From a bacterium (lineage in GTDB: Bacteria > Desulfobacterota > Desulfocorpusculales > Desulfocorpusculum), in the NCBI GenBank assembly GCA_037481695.1, contig JBBFLE010000001.1, forward strand, positions 192,989-256,988: DNA of 64,000 nucleotides, written 5' to 3'. The position numbers and the translations under genes were made by a program. Shown here piece by piece: positions 8,522-16,910 of the stretch. The stretch's first letter is position 1. Every line of letters begins with the position of its first letter. Below the pieces are notes generated by a model. That model saw only the letters and a list, made by a program, of their open reading frames with translations. It made no database searches and was not told the DNA's origin.

Positions 8522-9394
8522 TCAACGGCCTATGCCCAGGATCTCTCTGGCCTCATCCGGGCTGGCCACCTCTCTTCCGGTCTCCCTCACAAACCTGGCC
8601 ATGGCTTCCACCAGCTCCCCATTACCCCGGGCCTTTTTACCCTCGGGAAGATAGAAGGTGTCCTCCAGGCCGGTGCGAACGTTCCCTCCGAGTTCCAGAG
8701 ACTTCCTCTGAAGCTCCCAGACTTCGCTTCTTCCCACGGCAATGACCTGCCAGTGGGTTCCTGGTTCCATCTCATTGAGCAGCAGAGGAAGCCATTCGGG
8801 CTTGGCAGGCATACCGCTGGCCACGCCCATCACCAGGGAAACATGGGCACAGCCTTGGAACATGCCATTCTTCTTAAAGAGAAAGACGCTTCTGAGAATT
8901 CCGGTGTCAAAGCACTCGAACTCCGGCACCACCTTACATCTGTTCATCACTTCCAGGTAACCCCTTATCTTCTCCACTGGATTGTCGAACAAGATGGGAG
9001 GCCAGGCCCAGGATCCGTCCTCTTTGAGCTTGAGATAATTGAGGGAGCCAGCATTGCAGGCTGCCATCTCGGGTCTGAACTCCTCCAGGCACCTCAGTGG
9101 ACCCGATATGTCAGGACCAGGCACTCCCGTGCTCATGTTGATTATGATCTTTGGAACTCTCTCCCTTATGGCCCTCAGAATCGCCCCCACAGTATCCAGA
9201 TCCCATGTGGGCATATGGCCCTTGCCTGGCTCCTGATTGCGGAAGTGGCAGTGCACAATGGAAGCCCCCGCATCATATGCCTGGGCAGCATGCTCAGCCA
9301 TTTGTTCCGGGGTCACTGGCACTGGATGGATCTTGGGATCAGTGAGAACTCCTGTCAAAGCACAGGTGATTATGGCCTTGTCCTGCAGGCTCAT
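8522..9394 (-). CDS. Beta-keto acid cleavage enzyme (BKACE/DUF849, 3-keto-5-aminohexanoate cleavage enzyme family)
   Basis: A 290-residue TIM-barrel enzyme. The opening ITCALTGV and AGASIVHCHFRN (H48 and H50, the usual metal ligands) are diagnostic for the family, as is the following INMSTG strand. Family members condense a beta-keto acid with acetyl-CoA and split it to acetoacetate plus a new CoA ester; the substrate varies. The best known member works in lysine fermentation, but no kam or kdd neighbours are seen here. It lies between a carboxyltransferase and a crotonase in one operon. It is therefore inferred to release or load a CoA ester in the same pathway. Confidence 0.9.
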   Translation of the reverse strand: MSLQDKAIITCALTGVLTDPKIHPVPVTPEQMAEHAAQAYDAGASIVHCHFRNQEPGKGHMPTWDLDTVGAILRAIRERVPKIIINMSTGVPGPDISGPLRCLEEFRPEMAACNAGSLNYLKLKEDGSWAWPPILFDNPVEKIRGYLEVMNRCKVVPEFECFDTGILRSVFLFKKNGMFQGCAHVSLVMGVASGMPAKPEWLPLLLNEMEPGTHWQVIAVGRSEVWELQRKSLELGGNVRTGLEDTFYLPEGKKARGNGELVEAMARFVRETGREVASPDEAREILGIGR

Positions 9395-9448
9395 GTGGAC
9401 CTCCTTGCCTTTCTTTGAAAATACTCAGTTCATGAGGAATCCTATGGG

Positions 9449-11005
9449 CTAGGTGGGGGAAACCCCGTGGCTTTTTGCCCTAGGGGGCAAGACCTCCCTC
9501 TTGCCTTCTGTTATTCTTAAGGCCTGGATTATCTTTCTCCTGGTCTGAGCGGGCTCTATGATCTCGTCCACCATTTGAGCGCTCCAGGAACGGGCCACAT
9601 CGAAAACATCCACCTTCTCCCTGGAACGTGAAAGGTACTGCCCCAGATCCTCTTCCAGCCCTTTGATCTGCCTAAGCCCACCATGATCTAGCTGGGAGGC
9701 CTCCACGGCAAACCTGGCAATGGGCCATGCAAAGACAAGGTCTGTGCCCATGCTCTTGACACCTCCCATGATCAAACTGCCTGCATCTGCATAGGCCTCT
9801 CTGAAAACCACCGTGATCTTAGGAATGGTGCTGGTAGCATAAAGATCTAGCAGCTTGCCCACATGTCTCAGCAATCCCCTGGCCTCCTCTGCCTCTGCAG
9901 GAACCAAGGGAGGGCTGTCCAGGATGTTTACCATGGGAATTCCGTATGCTTCCAATACCTGGAGGAACCTGTAATACTTGTCACAGGCATTCACCTCCAG
10001 GAGGCTGGCCCTGTGGGCCGGGTTACTAGCCACCAGACCCACCACACGGCCTTCCATCCTGCCAAAACATGTTATCACCTGGGGAGCGTATTCCCCTTTG
10101 ATCTCCAAGATTTCCCCCTCGTCCACCAGGAGCCTTATGACTTGGTGCATGTCATAGGGCATATCGTAATCCTCTGGCACCAGCTTCAAAAGCTCCTTCA
10201 CCTCCCGGTTGGGATCATCTTGGGGAGGCAGCCGTGGAGCTTCCTCCCTGTGGCTGGAGGGAAGGTACCCTAGCAACCTCCTGCAGAGGGATATGGCCTC
10301 TTTGTCGTCTTCCCCCACCAGGTCGCAGGTTCCTGTGAGGCGCATATGGTAGTCCGCGCCGCCTATGCTGCGGTCGATCTGTTCAGAAGTGGCTGCTGCG
10401 GTCTGTCTGGGCCCCCCAAGCCAGAGATTCCCTGACACGCGGCTCATGATCAGAAAGTCGCAAAGCACGGGCAGATAGGCCCCTCCGGCAATACATGGGC
10501 CCATCAAGACCGTAATTTGCGGTATCACTCCGGAGTAAAGCGACTGGAGCCTAAACTGCCAGTCTATGCCGGCCATGGGCACATCTCTGTAGCCCAGTCT
10601 GCCCCCTGAGGAATCCAGCAGGTTGACCATGGGGATTCCCCAGGAGGCAGCCATCTCCAGAGATTTACAGAATTTGAACACCGTCTGAGTGCCCACCGAG
10701 CCTCCCAGCACAGTGAAATCGCTGGCATGCACCATTACAGGCCTTCCATTGATCTCCCCGGTTCCTACCACAGCTCCATCGCACGGTGCATCTACCACCT
10801 TACCGTCCACCCTTACCCCTGTGGTGTTCACGCATGAGCCCAGCTCCTGGAAGGTGCCCGGGTCCACGAGCTCCTGGATACGCTCCCGCGCCGTGAGCTT
10901 TCCCCGATCGTGCTGGCGTTGGATCTGCTCGGGTCCTCCACCCAAGAGATTACGATGCTGGATCTGCCTTAGCCTTTCTAAGGCCTTGTCCATCCTTTCG
11001 CCCAT
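9449..11005 (-). CDS. Acyl-CoA carboxylase carboxyltransferase (PccB/MmdA-like), paralogue A
   Basis: 518 residues comprising both crotonase-like halves of the biotin-dependent carboxyltransferase beta family. The KLTARERI segment near residue 37 is typical. The first oxyanion loop GPCIAGGAY (169-177) is intact. In the second half the usual YGGAYDVM is replaced by YADAGSLIM (405-413), so the second oxyanion loop is abnormal. A strong CAGGAGG lies 8 bases before ATG 11005. It follows the paralogue at 11131-12681 by 125 bases in the same operon. Biotin carrier and biotin carboxylase are encoded divergently next door. Predicted role: transfer of the carboxyl group between carboxybiotin and an unknown acyl-CoA. 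Confidence 0.9.
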   Translation of the reverse strand: MGERMDKALERLRQIQHRNLLGGGPEQIQRQHDRGKLTARERIQELVDPGTFQELGSCVNTTGVRVDGKVVDAPCDGAVVGTGEINGRPVMVHASDFTVLGGSVGTQTVFKFCKSLEMAASWGIPMVNLLDSSGGRLGYRDVPMAGIDWQFRLQSLYSGVIPQITVLMGPCIAGGAYLPVLCDFLIMSRVSGNLWLGGPRQTAAATSEQIDRSIGGADYHMRLTGTCDLVGEDDKEAISLCRRLLGYLPSSHREEAPRLPPQDDPNREVKELLKLVPEDYDMPYDMHQVIRLLVDEGEILEIKGEYAPQVITCFGRMEGRVVGLVASNPAHRASLLEVNACDKYYRFLQVLEAYGIPMVNILDSPPLVPAEAEEARGLLRHVGKLLDLYATSTIPKITVVFREAYADAGSLIMGGVKSMGTDLVFAWPIARFAVEASQLDHGGLRQIKGLEEDLGQYLSRSREKVDVFDVARSWSAQMVDEIIEPAQTRRKIIQALRITEGKREVLPPRAKSHGVSPT

Positions 11006-11130
11006 TGTGTCAGCCTCCTGTGGCTCTAGAAACTGATGTGCTTTGCCCTGGATTGCCAGGCGGTCCGTAAAGTCCCACCAAGGGTCTTTGCTTGGCTGAC
11101 ATTTGAGTCTGTGGACTTGCTCGGCTCATC

Positions 11131-12681
11131 TCACGCTGGCTTGATGTAGCGTCTCTTGGCCGGCAGATATTCTGCTTTTCCCCTGGTGGCCCTCAAGGCC
11201 TGTATTATCCTTGTGCGCGTCTCACGAGGATCTATGACCTCATGTACCGTATACCAGGAAGTGAAGACCTTCCCCATGTTGAGCACGCTGAACATCTCCT
11301 TCAAGATGCCTAGGTACTTCTGGTACACCTCCTGGTAATTGCCTTCCTCCCGGGCCTTGGCCAGCTGCTTGTGGAATACTGCATGCACTATTATTTCCGG
11401 ACCCGTGGGGGCAAACTCCACGGTTGGCCAGCCATAGATAAAATCAGGTCCCATCTTGGAGCAGCCCATTACTATGTTGGAGCCGCCGTACGAGCGCCTT
11501 AGAACTATGGTCACCTTTGGGTTGGTCAGATGGGTGTATCCATGGAGATTTTTGGCCCCGTGGCGGATCACCCCCAGGCGTTCCCATTTGTCCCCAGGTG
11601 GAAAGGCCGTGGTATCCGAGAAGGTGACAAGGGGAATATTAAAGCAATCTAGAAACATGATGAATTTGTCGTACTTGTCCGAAGAATCCGGCTCCATTAT
11701 CCCGCTGAGTTCCTCAGGATTGTTGGCCGCAATACCGGCCACCATGCCATCGAATCTGGCAAAGCCGATAACCATATTTGGAGCAAACTCCTCCTTCAAC
11801 TCGAAGAATTCCCCGTTGTCCACAACCGATTCCAAGATTTCATGAATGTCATAAGTGAACTTGGGATCATCGGGCATCACATCCAACAATGTTTCATCGG
11901 CCCGGTGGGGGTCATCCGTGGGTTCCACGCATGGAGGTGAATCCCAACAATTCTGGGGCAAGAAACCCAGGAGTCTTCGAGTGATCTGAAGCGCTTCCTC
12001 GTCGCTGGAGGCCACAAGATCACACTGCCCGGCCTTGGACATGTGAAATCCTGCGCCCCCTGCATCCTCTGATTCCACAGCTCCTCCGAACCAGAGAAAG
12101 GCTGTTTTGCGGTTCATTATTGTAAAATCCGACAGAGCCACCACCTGCGCCAAGGGCCCCACGCAGGGACCCAAGACCAAGGCTATCCTTGGAATCACGC
12201 CTGAATAAAGGCAATAGTTCTTGATCAACCTCCCCAAACCATGGAGCCCAACCCCACCGTTTTTGAACCCCAACCTGGAGCCCACGGAGTCCAGGATACC
12301 TATGATGGGAATCCTTTGCTGACCTGCCATTTGAACCAGCTCAGCCATTTTCCAGACCCCTTGATCTCCCAAAGAGCCTCCCAGAAGGGTAAAATCCGTG
12401 GCATAAACCATCACATGACGACCTTCCAGCCTTCCCAGCCCCATTACCACGCCATCGCCGGGGGTAGGCTTCCCAGCCAAGTCCAACAGCCCCGAAGGCT
12501 CTCTCACCAGGGAACCCAACTCCTGGAAGCTTCCAGGATCCAGCAACTTCTCTATCCTCTCCCTGGCCGTGAGCTTTCCCAGGGAGTGTTGGATGCGTAT
12601 ACGCTGCTCCCCCCCACCTCTTAGATTCTCTCCTCTTATGGCTTCCAGCCGCTTCAGATAGCTATCCATCCATTTGCCCAT
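11131..12681 (-). CDS. Acyl-CoA carboxylase carboxyltransferase (PccB/MmdA-like), paralogue B
   Basis: 516 residues from ATG 12681, chosen because GGAGGAAG precedes it and family homology begins there; a longer frame opens at 12822. It shares the KLTARERI block and overall plan with paralogue A. The first oxyanion loop is degenerate: GPCVGPLAQ (171-179) lacks the Gly-Gly of GPCAGG. The second loop keeps YGGSN (398-402), close to the normal YGGAY. This is the mirror image of paralogue A, which suggests the two form one heteromeric enzyme with one good site half each. It is the first gene of the operon, facing the biotin carrier gene across 173 bases. Confidence 0.89.
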   Translation of the reverse strand: MGKWMDSYLKRLEAIRGENLRGGGEQRIRIQHSLGKLTARERIEKLLDPGSFQELGSLVREPSGLLDLAGKPTPGDGVVMGLGRLEGRHVMVYATDFTLLGGSLGDQGVWKMAELVQMAGQQRIPIIGILDSVGSRLGFKNGGVGLHGLGRLIKNYCLYSGVIPRIALVLGPCVGPLAQVVALSDFTIMNRKTAFLWFGGAVESEDAGGAGFHMSKAGQCDLVASSDEEALQITRRLLGFLPQNCWDSPPCVEPTDDPHRADETLLDVMPDDPKFTYDIHEILESVVDNGEFFELKEEFAPNMVIGFARFDGMVAGIAANNPEELSGIMEPDSSDKYDKFIMFLDCFNIPLVTFSDTTAFPPGDKWERLGVIRHGAKNLHGYTHLTNPKVTIVLRRSYGGSNIVMGCSKMGPDFIYGWPTVEFAPTGPEIIVHAVFHKQLAKAREEGNYQEVYQKYLGILKEMFSVLNMGKVFTSWYTVHEVIDPRETRTRIIQALRATRGKAEYLPAKRRYIKPA

Positions 12682-12854
12682 GGCGGTTCTTCCTCCGGAA
12701 AGAGTCCACCCAGGATCATCAAACCCGAGCTCACAAAAAGCTTGATTAGAAGAGTTATCTTGTGGATACTTGCAGGCGGTCCAACGGGATCCGAGTCTAG
12801 AGGAACCTCCTGGGACTGTCAAGAACAGGGATCAGAAAAAAATGGAGGAGGGAA

Positions 12855-13118
12855 ATGGATCAGCAGGCTGCCAAACGCGTGGAAGTGAGGGCTCCCATGT
12901 CCGGCATTTTTTACCGAAAACCCGCCCCAGACCAACCACCCTTTGTGGAGGTGGGAGACAAGGTCAAGAAGAAACAGGTCTTGGCACTTCTAGAGACCAT
13001 GAAGGTCTTTCAAAAGGTGAAATCTCCTGCAGACGGTAGAATAGTTGAAATAATTGCACAGAATGAATCACCGGTGAAAGACAACGATCTGATGTTTGTG
13101 ATTCAGCAGGAGGACTAG
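12855..13118 (+). CDS. Stand-alone biotin carboxyl carrier protein
   Basis: An 87-residue biotinyl/lipoyl domain. The biotinylation loop reads ETMKV (residues 52-56) rather than the usual EAMKM; the target Lys is present. EVGDKVKKKQVLALL and VKSPADGRI flank it as expected. ATG 12855 is preceded by GGAGGAGGG. It is encoded immediately upstream of the biotin carboxylase and divergent from the two carboxyltransferases. It most likely carries carboxybiotin between them. Confidence 0.92.
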   Translation: MDQQAAKRVEVRAPMSGIFYRKPAPDQPPFVEVGDKVKKKQVLALLETMKVFQKVKSPADGRIVEIIAQNESPVKDNDLMFVIQQED

Positions 13119-13285
13119 CTTGGGTTCTTGATGAATGTTGTCAGGTTGGAGCTTGCTCCTTGCTATCATAAAAGAAGTCATGAGCATATGGAAAAATAGG
13201 CTTTTTTACATGGCAAAAGGCATCTGGGAATCAACACTTGAAAATCCCAAATAGCCTTTGTTAAGGAAGGATAGGGGCCAGGGAA

Positions 13286-14647
13286 ATGTTTCGTAAGGTG
13301 CTGGTTGCCAATCGTGGAGAAATAGCCCTCAGGGTCATTCGGGCCTGCAGGGAAATGGGGATTCAAAGCGTAGCCGTGTTCTCGGAGGCAGACAAGGAAA
13401 GCCTTCATGTGCGCATGGCTGATCAGGCAGTGTGCATAGGGCCTCCTCCCAGCTCCAAGAGCTACCTAAACCTGGAGGCCATCATGGAGGCAGCCAAGGC
13501 AACAGGGGTTGAGGCCGTGCACCCAGGATACGGGTATCTGGCCGAGGAAGAAGAACTGGCCATGGCTTGTCAAAGGGAAAACCTGGTTTTCATCGGCCCA
13601 ACTCCCGAGAACTTGAGGTTGGCTGGAGACAAGATTCTGGCCAAACAGACCGTGGCCAGGGCAGGAGTGCCTGTTCTGCCCAGCAGCCATGGAGCAATAG
13701 GCTCCCTGGAAGAGGCCTTGTCATGGGCAGATCGCATCGGCTATCCGGTCCTGATCAAGGCGGCCGGGGGCGGGGGAGGACGGGGAATCCGGGTCTGCCA
13801 GAATGAGGAAGATCTCAGGGAAGAATATCCCATAGCCAAGGCAGAGGCCAAGGCAGCCTTCGGAAACGATGAAGTTTACATGGAAAAGAGAATAACCTCT
13901 GCCCGCCATGTGGAGTTCCAAATCCTGGCGGATGTCAGAGGAGAGGTGGTGCATCTGGGCGAAAGAGAGTGCACCATCCAGAGAAGATACCAGAAACTCA
14001 TAGAGGAGTCCCCCTCCCCTTCTTTGAGTCCTGGACTCAGGGACCAGATGGGCCACGCGGCCGTGGCTGCGGCCAGAGCCGTCAATTACCGCAATGCTGG
14101 CACGGTGGAGTTCTTGTTGGACCCAGAAGGGCGTTTCTACTTCATGGAGATCAATGCCAGGATCCAGGTGGAGCACCCCGTGACAGAGCAAGTCACAGGT
14201 CTGGACCTGGTCAAGGAGCAGATCCGAATAGCTTGGGAAGAGCCCTTGATGCCCTTTCTAAAACAGATCAAGCCCAGTGGCTGGGCCCTGGAATGCAGGA
14301 TCAATGCAGAGGATCCTCAAAAGGGTTTCCTGCCCTGCCCGGGCCTGGTTGAGGAGCTCAAAGTTCCTGGTGGCTTCGGGGTTAGAGTGGACACACATCT
14401 GTACCAGGGCTATGAGTTGCCCATGTATTATGACTCACTGGTGGCCAAGCTCATCTCTTATGACAGGACGCGCCAGGGCGCCATCTCGGTCATGAGGCGG
14501 GCGCTCAAGGAGTTCGTCATTCACCCCATACGCACCACCATCCCTCTTCATCTTAGGATCCTTGAGGATCCGGATTTCTTAGCAGGTCGCTTTGACACTG
14601 AGTTTGTCAAGAGGTTTTTTCCCCAGCAGGAGGATGAGCAGGACTGA
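13286..14647 (+). CDS. accC: Biotin carboxylase subunit of acyl-CoA carboxylase
   Basis: 453 residues with the three biotin carboxylase parts. The N-terminal Rossmann-like domain has VLVANRGEIALRVIRA. The ATP-grasp domain has IKAAGGGGGRGIRV near 157-170 and MEINARIQVEHPVTE. The C-terminal barrel has LECRINAEDP. It carboxylates the biotin of the 87-residue carrier encoded 168 bases upstream, using ATP and bicarbonate. Given the neighbouring carboxyltransferases it probably serves a catabolic or assimilatory acyl-CoA carboxylase rather than fatty acid synthesis. Its 3' end overlaps the convergent hydrolase gene by 41 bases. Confidence 0.95.
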   Translation: MFRKVLVANRGEIALRVIRACREMGIQSVAVFSEADKESLHVRMADQAVCIGPPPSSKSYLNLEAIMEAAKATGVEAVHPGYGYLAEEEELAMACQRENLVFIGPTPENLRLAGDKILAKQTVARAGVPVLPSSHGAIGSLEEALSWADRIGYPVLIKAAGGGGGRGIRVCQNEEDLREEYPIAKAEAKAAFGNDEVYMEKRITSARHVEFQILADVRGEVVHLGERECTIQRRYQKLIEESPSPSLSPGLRDQMGHAAVAAARAVNYRNAGTVEFLLDPEGRFYFMEINARIQVEHPVTEQVTGLDLVKEQIRIAWEEPLMPFLKQIKPSGWALECRINAEDPQKGFLPCPGLVEELKVPGGFGVRVDTHLYQGYELPMYYDSLVAKLISYDRTRQGAISVMRRALKEFVIHPIRTTIPLHLRILEDPDFLAGRFDTEFVKRFFPQQEDEQD

Positions 14648-15542
14648 GACTCATCTGCCCAGCCACATGGCGGACCATTTGTTTGAAAACCCCTTGAAAG
14701 ATTTCGGGTGTAAGAAGGTAATCGGGGTTCCGAAAATAGAATCTTCTGGTTAGCTCTCTGGCCGCCTCCTCAATGTCTAGGCTTTGCAAATAGAGTTCCT
14801 CCATCTCTTTTCTCAGCCCTGCAGCAATCTGGCTTGCCCTGGCCATGAACTCCCCGGCCTCTTCTCCACAAACATAGCCATAGTGGTCTGCGCAGACGTA
14901 TTTAACCGGCAAGCCCCTCAAGCGTTCCAGGTTTTTCTGGTATAGGGTGAAGTCAGAATTCCCGGATGTGATGATGGTGTCTTTAAAGGGAATTCCCCCC
15001 GCGTCAGAGGCAAACACAGCTTCCCATCGGGGCACCCACGCAGTTATGGAACAGGAGGAATGCCCTGGGGTCTCCAAGATCTGGATCTCCAGGTCTCCCA
15101 GATCAATGCTATCCCCCTCTCCCACCCTACTGCCCAGGATATCGGTCCGCCATTGCCAGTCGTAATCATCCAACACTCCCAGGCAATCCATTCTGGCTGC
15201 CACAGCCCTGGAGAATGAGTTTATGGTCTCAAGGACCTTGGGGGTCTGCAGAAGCTCCCAGGCTCTCTTGGAAGCCAGCAGCTCCAGGTGTGGCCACTGT
15301 CTTTTCAGATAAGGGGCTATTCCTACATGATCGAAGTGGGCATGCAGGATCAATAGCCTGGAAACTCGGGTAGGATCCAGCCCAAATTCTGTGATCTGTC
15401 TCAGAACATCCGGAACTATGTAAGACATGCCTCCGCTGATCAGCATGGAACTATTCTTGCCCTCCAAGAAATATACGCATGACTCTTCTGTGCCCAATAG
15501 CCACAGCCCTTCACACACTCTACCAGGTTGTCTCACCCTCAT
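14607..15542 (-). CDS. Metallo-beta-lactamase-fold hydrolase
   Basis: 311 residues. HAHFDH (67-72) is the dinuclear-metal HxHxDH motif. ETPGHSS supplies the next histidine, FASDAGG the bridging Asp, and ADHYGY the last His. Family members include glyoxalase II-like thioesterases and many other hydrolases. Next to acyl-CoA genes, a CoA-thioesterase or lactone/ester hydrolase role is plausible but unproven. The stop lies inside the 3' end of the convergent biotin carboxylase gene. It is 20 bases downstream of the cysteine-cluster gene and likely co-transcribed with it. Confidence 0.88.
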   Translation of the reverse strand: MRVRQPGRVCEGLWLLGTEESCVYFLEGKNSSMLISGGMSYIVPDVLRQITEFGLDPTRVSRLLILHAHFDHVGIAPYLKRQWPHLELLASKRAWELLQTPKVLETINSFSRAVAARMDCLGVLDDYDWQWRTDILGSRVGEGDSIDLGDLEIQILETPGHSSCSITAWVPRWEAVFASDAGGIPFKDTIITSGNSDFTLYQKNLERLRGLPVKYVCADHYGYVCGEEAGEFMARASQIAAGLRKEMEELYLQSLDIEEAARELTRRFYFRNPDYLLTPEIFQGVFKQMVRHVAGQMSLSPAHPPAGEKTS

Positions 15543-15561
15543 GGAATTCCCTCCAGATCTC

Positions 15562-16734
15562 TCATGGTTTTCCTGGACAGATGCCCCATTGCCCTTGTGC
15601 CCCTATGGCCATCTTGAAACTTCTCAAGAGCTCGTCCTCAGGAGCGATCCATCTTTTTCTCCTTATCCTGCTGTCCACCGCCTCCCCATTCAAGACTAGA
15701 CTGGTGATATGCCTTCCCTGGGGGCTGAACACATGGGCCCTTTGGCGTGGCCCCAAAACCACTATTGTCTTTTTTCTGGCATCCCAAAGGATTCGCTCTG
15801 GCGGCGCTGCAGCTGCATCCTCCAGGGCCTTGTAAGTGGGACGCAGATCCCCTCGCCTCATCTCCGCGTGAAGGGTGCGGCGTGAAGCCTGGCGTCCTAT
15901 TTTTTCAAGCCCCCTGGCCAAACCCTTTAGAACCCTCTCGGAGCCTGCCCCAGATGATCCCTTCCCTCCTTTTTGGGAAGAGCCCTGCAATGAGTCTTTG
16001 CCCAAAAGCTGGATCTTTCTTCTGGCCTTGAGCAACAGGTCCCTGACTCTTCCGTGGTATGAGCACTCTATGGCCTCCCAGACACCATCATTTCCCGGGA
16101 TCCGTCCCAAGAGGTTTAGCTCCATCCTGCACAAGTTGTTAAGACCTCTGACCTGCACCGCCTGAGCCGTTAGAGCCACACGTTCATCTCCCATTGCCAA
16201 GAGCCCGAAGACCACCTGACCAAAGATATCATAAACTCTGGACATGCGACCAAAGACCTCCAGCTGGGCTCTCTTGAGGCTAGGCCCGTCAAAATACACA
16301 GCCAGAAGCTCTTTTCCGTTGCCATCAAAGAGTTCTTCCAGCCTGGGATGACGCACATCCAGAAGCAGCTGGTGGAAATCCACCCATCTTGGAAGCCCGG
16401 TGGGACTGTAGCCTCCAAAGACGCTGGCAAAGGCAGGTGGCATGCTGTGTTGGCAGCAGGAACTCTCGCAGCGGTAGCAGTAAACATGTCCTTGTTGGAA
16501 CGGATCTGATTTGAGCGCAGTATCCCTTAGAGCATCTCTTATCTGCTCTTCCAGCTCCATGGAGGAGCTGATTTTCCATGGATTCCCGGGCTCCAAGATA
16601 CACTTGAGTTCCAGCGCAAAGGGCTCCTTGACATTCTTTTCTGATCCAAGGGTTTCCCAGGCAGCCTCCCTGGCTGCCAGGAGCAAGGCCCTCTCTAGCT
16701 CCATGACCCTTTGTCTGAGCCCTATGTGCCGCAT
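15562..16734 (-). CDS. Unrecognised cysteine-cluster protein
   Basis: I do not recognise this protein. From ATG 16734 it has 390 residues, with GGAGG 6 bases upstream; a longer frame reaches 16926 but would run into the divergent dehydratase gene. A cluster C-x2-C-x3-CC-x-H lies at residues 86-96 (CYRCESSCCQH) and could bind a metal or Fe-S centre. A basic, Ser/Gly-rich linker lies at about 250-275 and the C-terminal third is Arg-rich. No signal peptide or membrane helix is seen. Its position, divergent from the 2-hydroxyacyl-CoA dehydratase subunits and in front of the MBL hydrolase, suggests a role in that pathway, for example assembly or electron transfer. This is inference only. Confidence 0.7.
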   Translation of the reverse strand: MRHIGLRQRVMELERALLLAAREAAWETLGSEKNVKEPFALELKCILEPGNPWKISSSMELEEQIRDALRDTALKSDPFQQGHVYCYRCESSCCQHSMPPAFASVFGGYSPTGLPRWVDFHQLLLDVRHPRLEELFDGNGKELLAVYFDGPSLKRAQLEVFGRMSRVYDIFGQVVFGLLAMGDERVALTAQAVQVRGLNNLCRMELNLLGRIPGNDGVWEAIECSYHGRVRDLLLKARRKIQLLGKDSLQGSSQKGGKGSSGAGSERVLKGLARGLEKIGRQASRRTLHAEMRRGDLRPTYKALEDAAAAPPERILWDARKKTIVVLGPRQRAHVFSPQGRHITSLVLNGEAVDSRIRRKRWIAPEDELLRSFKMAIGAQGQWGICPGKP

Positions 16735-16910
16735 GGCCCACCTCCACACGGGTCTGATTCTCAGCCCCAAAGAGCCCTGCCAGAAGGCTCTTGTCCAGGA
16801 TAACTGCTTTGAGGCTTGCTTCAAACAAGGCCCGGGATTGCGCAGAGCTTTGACACATAGTAATCTTGCCTCGGAGCCTTGTGCAGGGTAAAGAGCTTTT
16901 GGAGGCTGCG

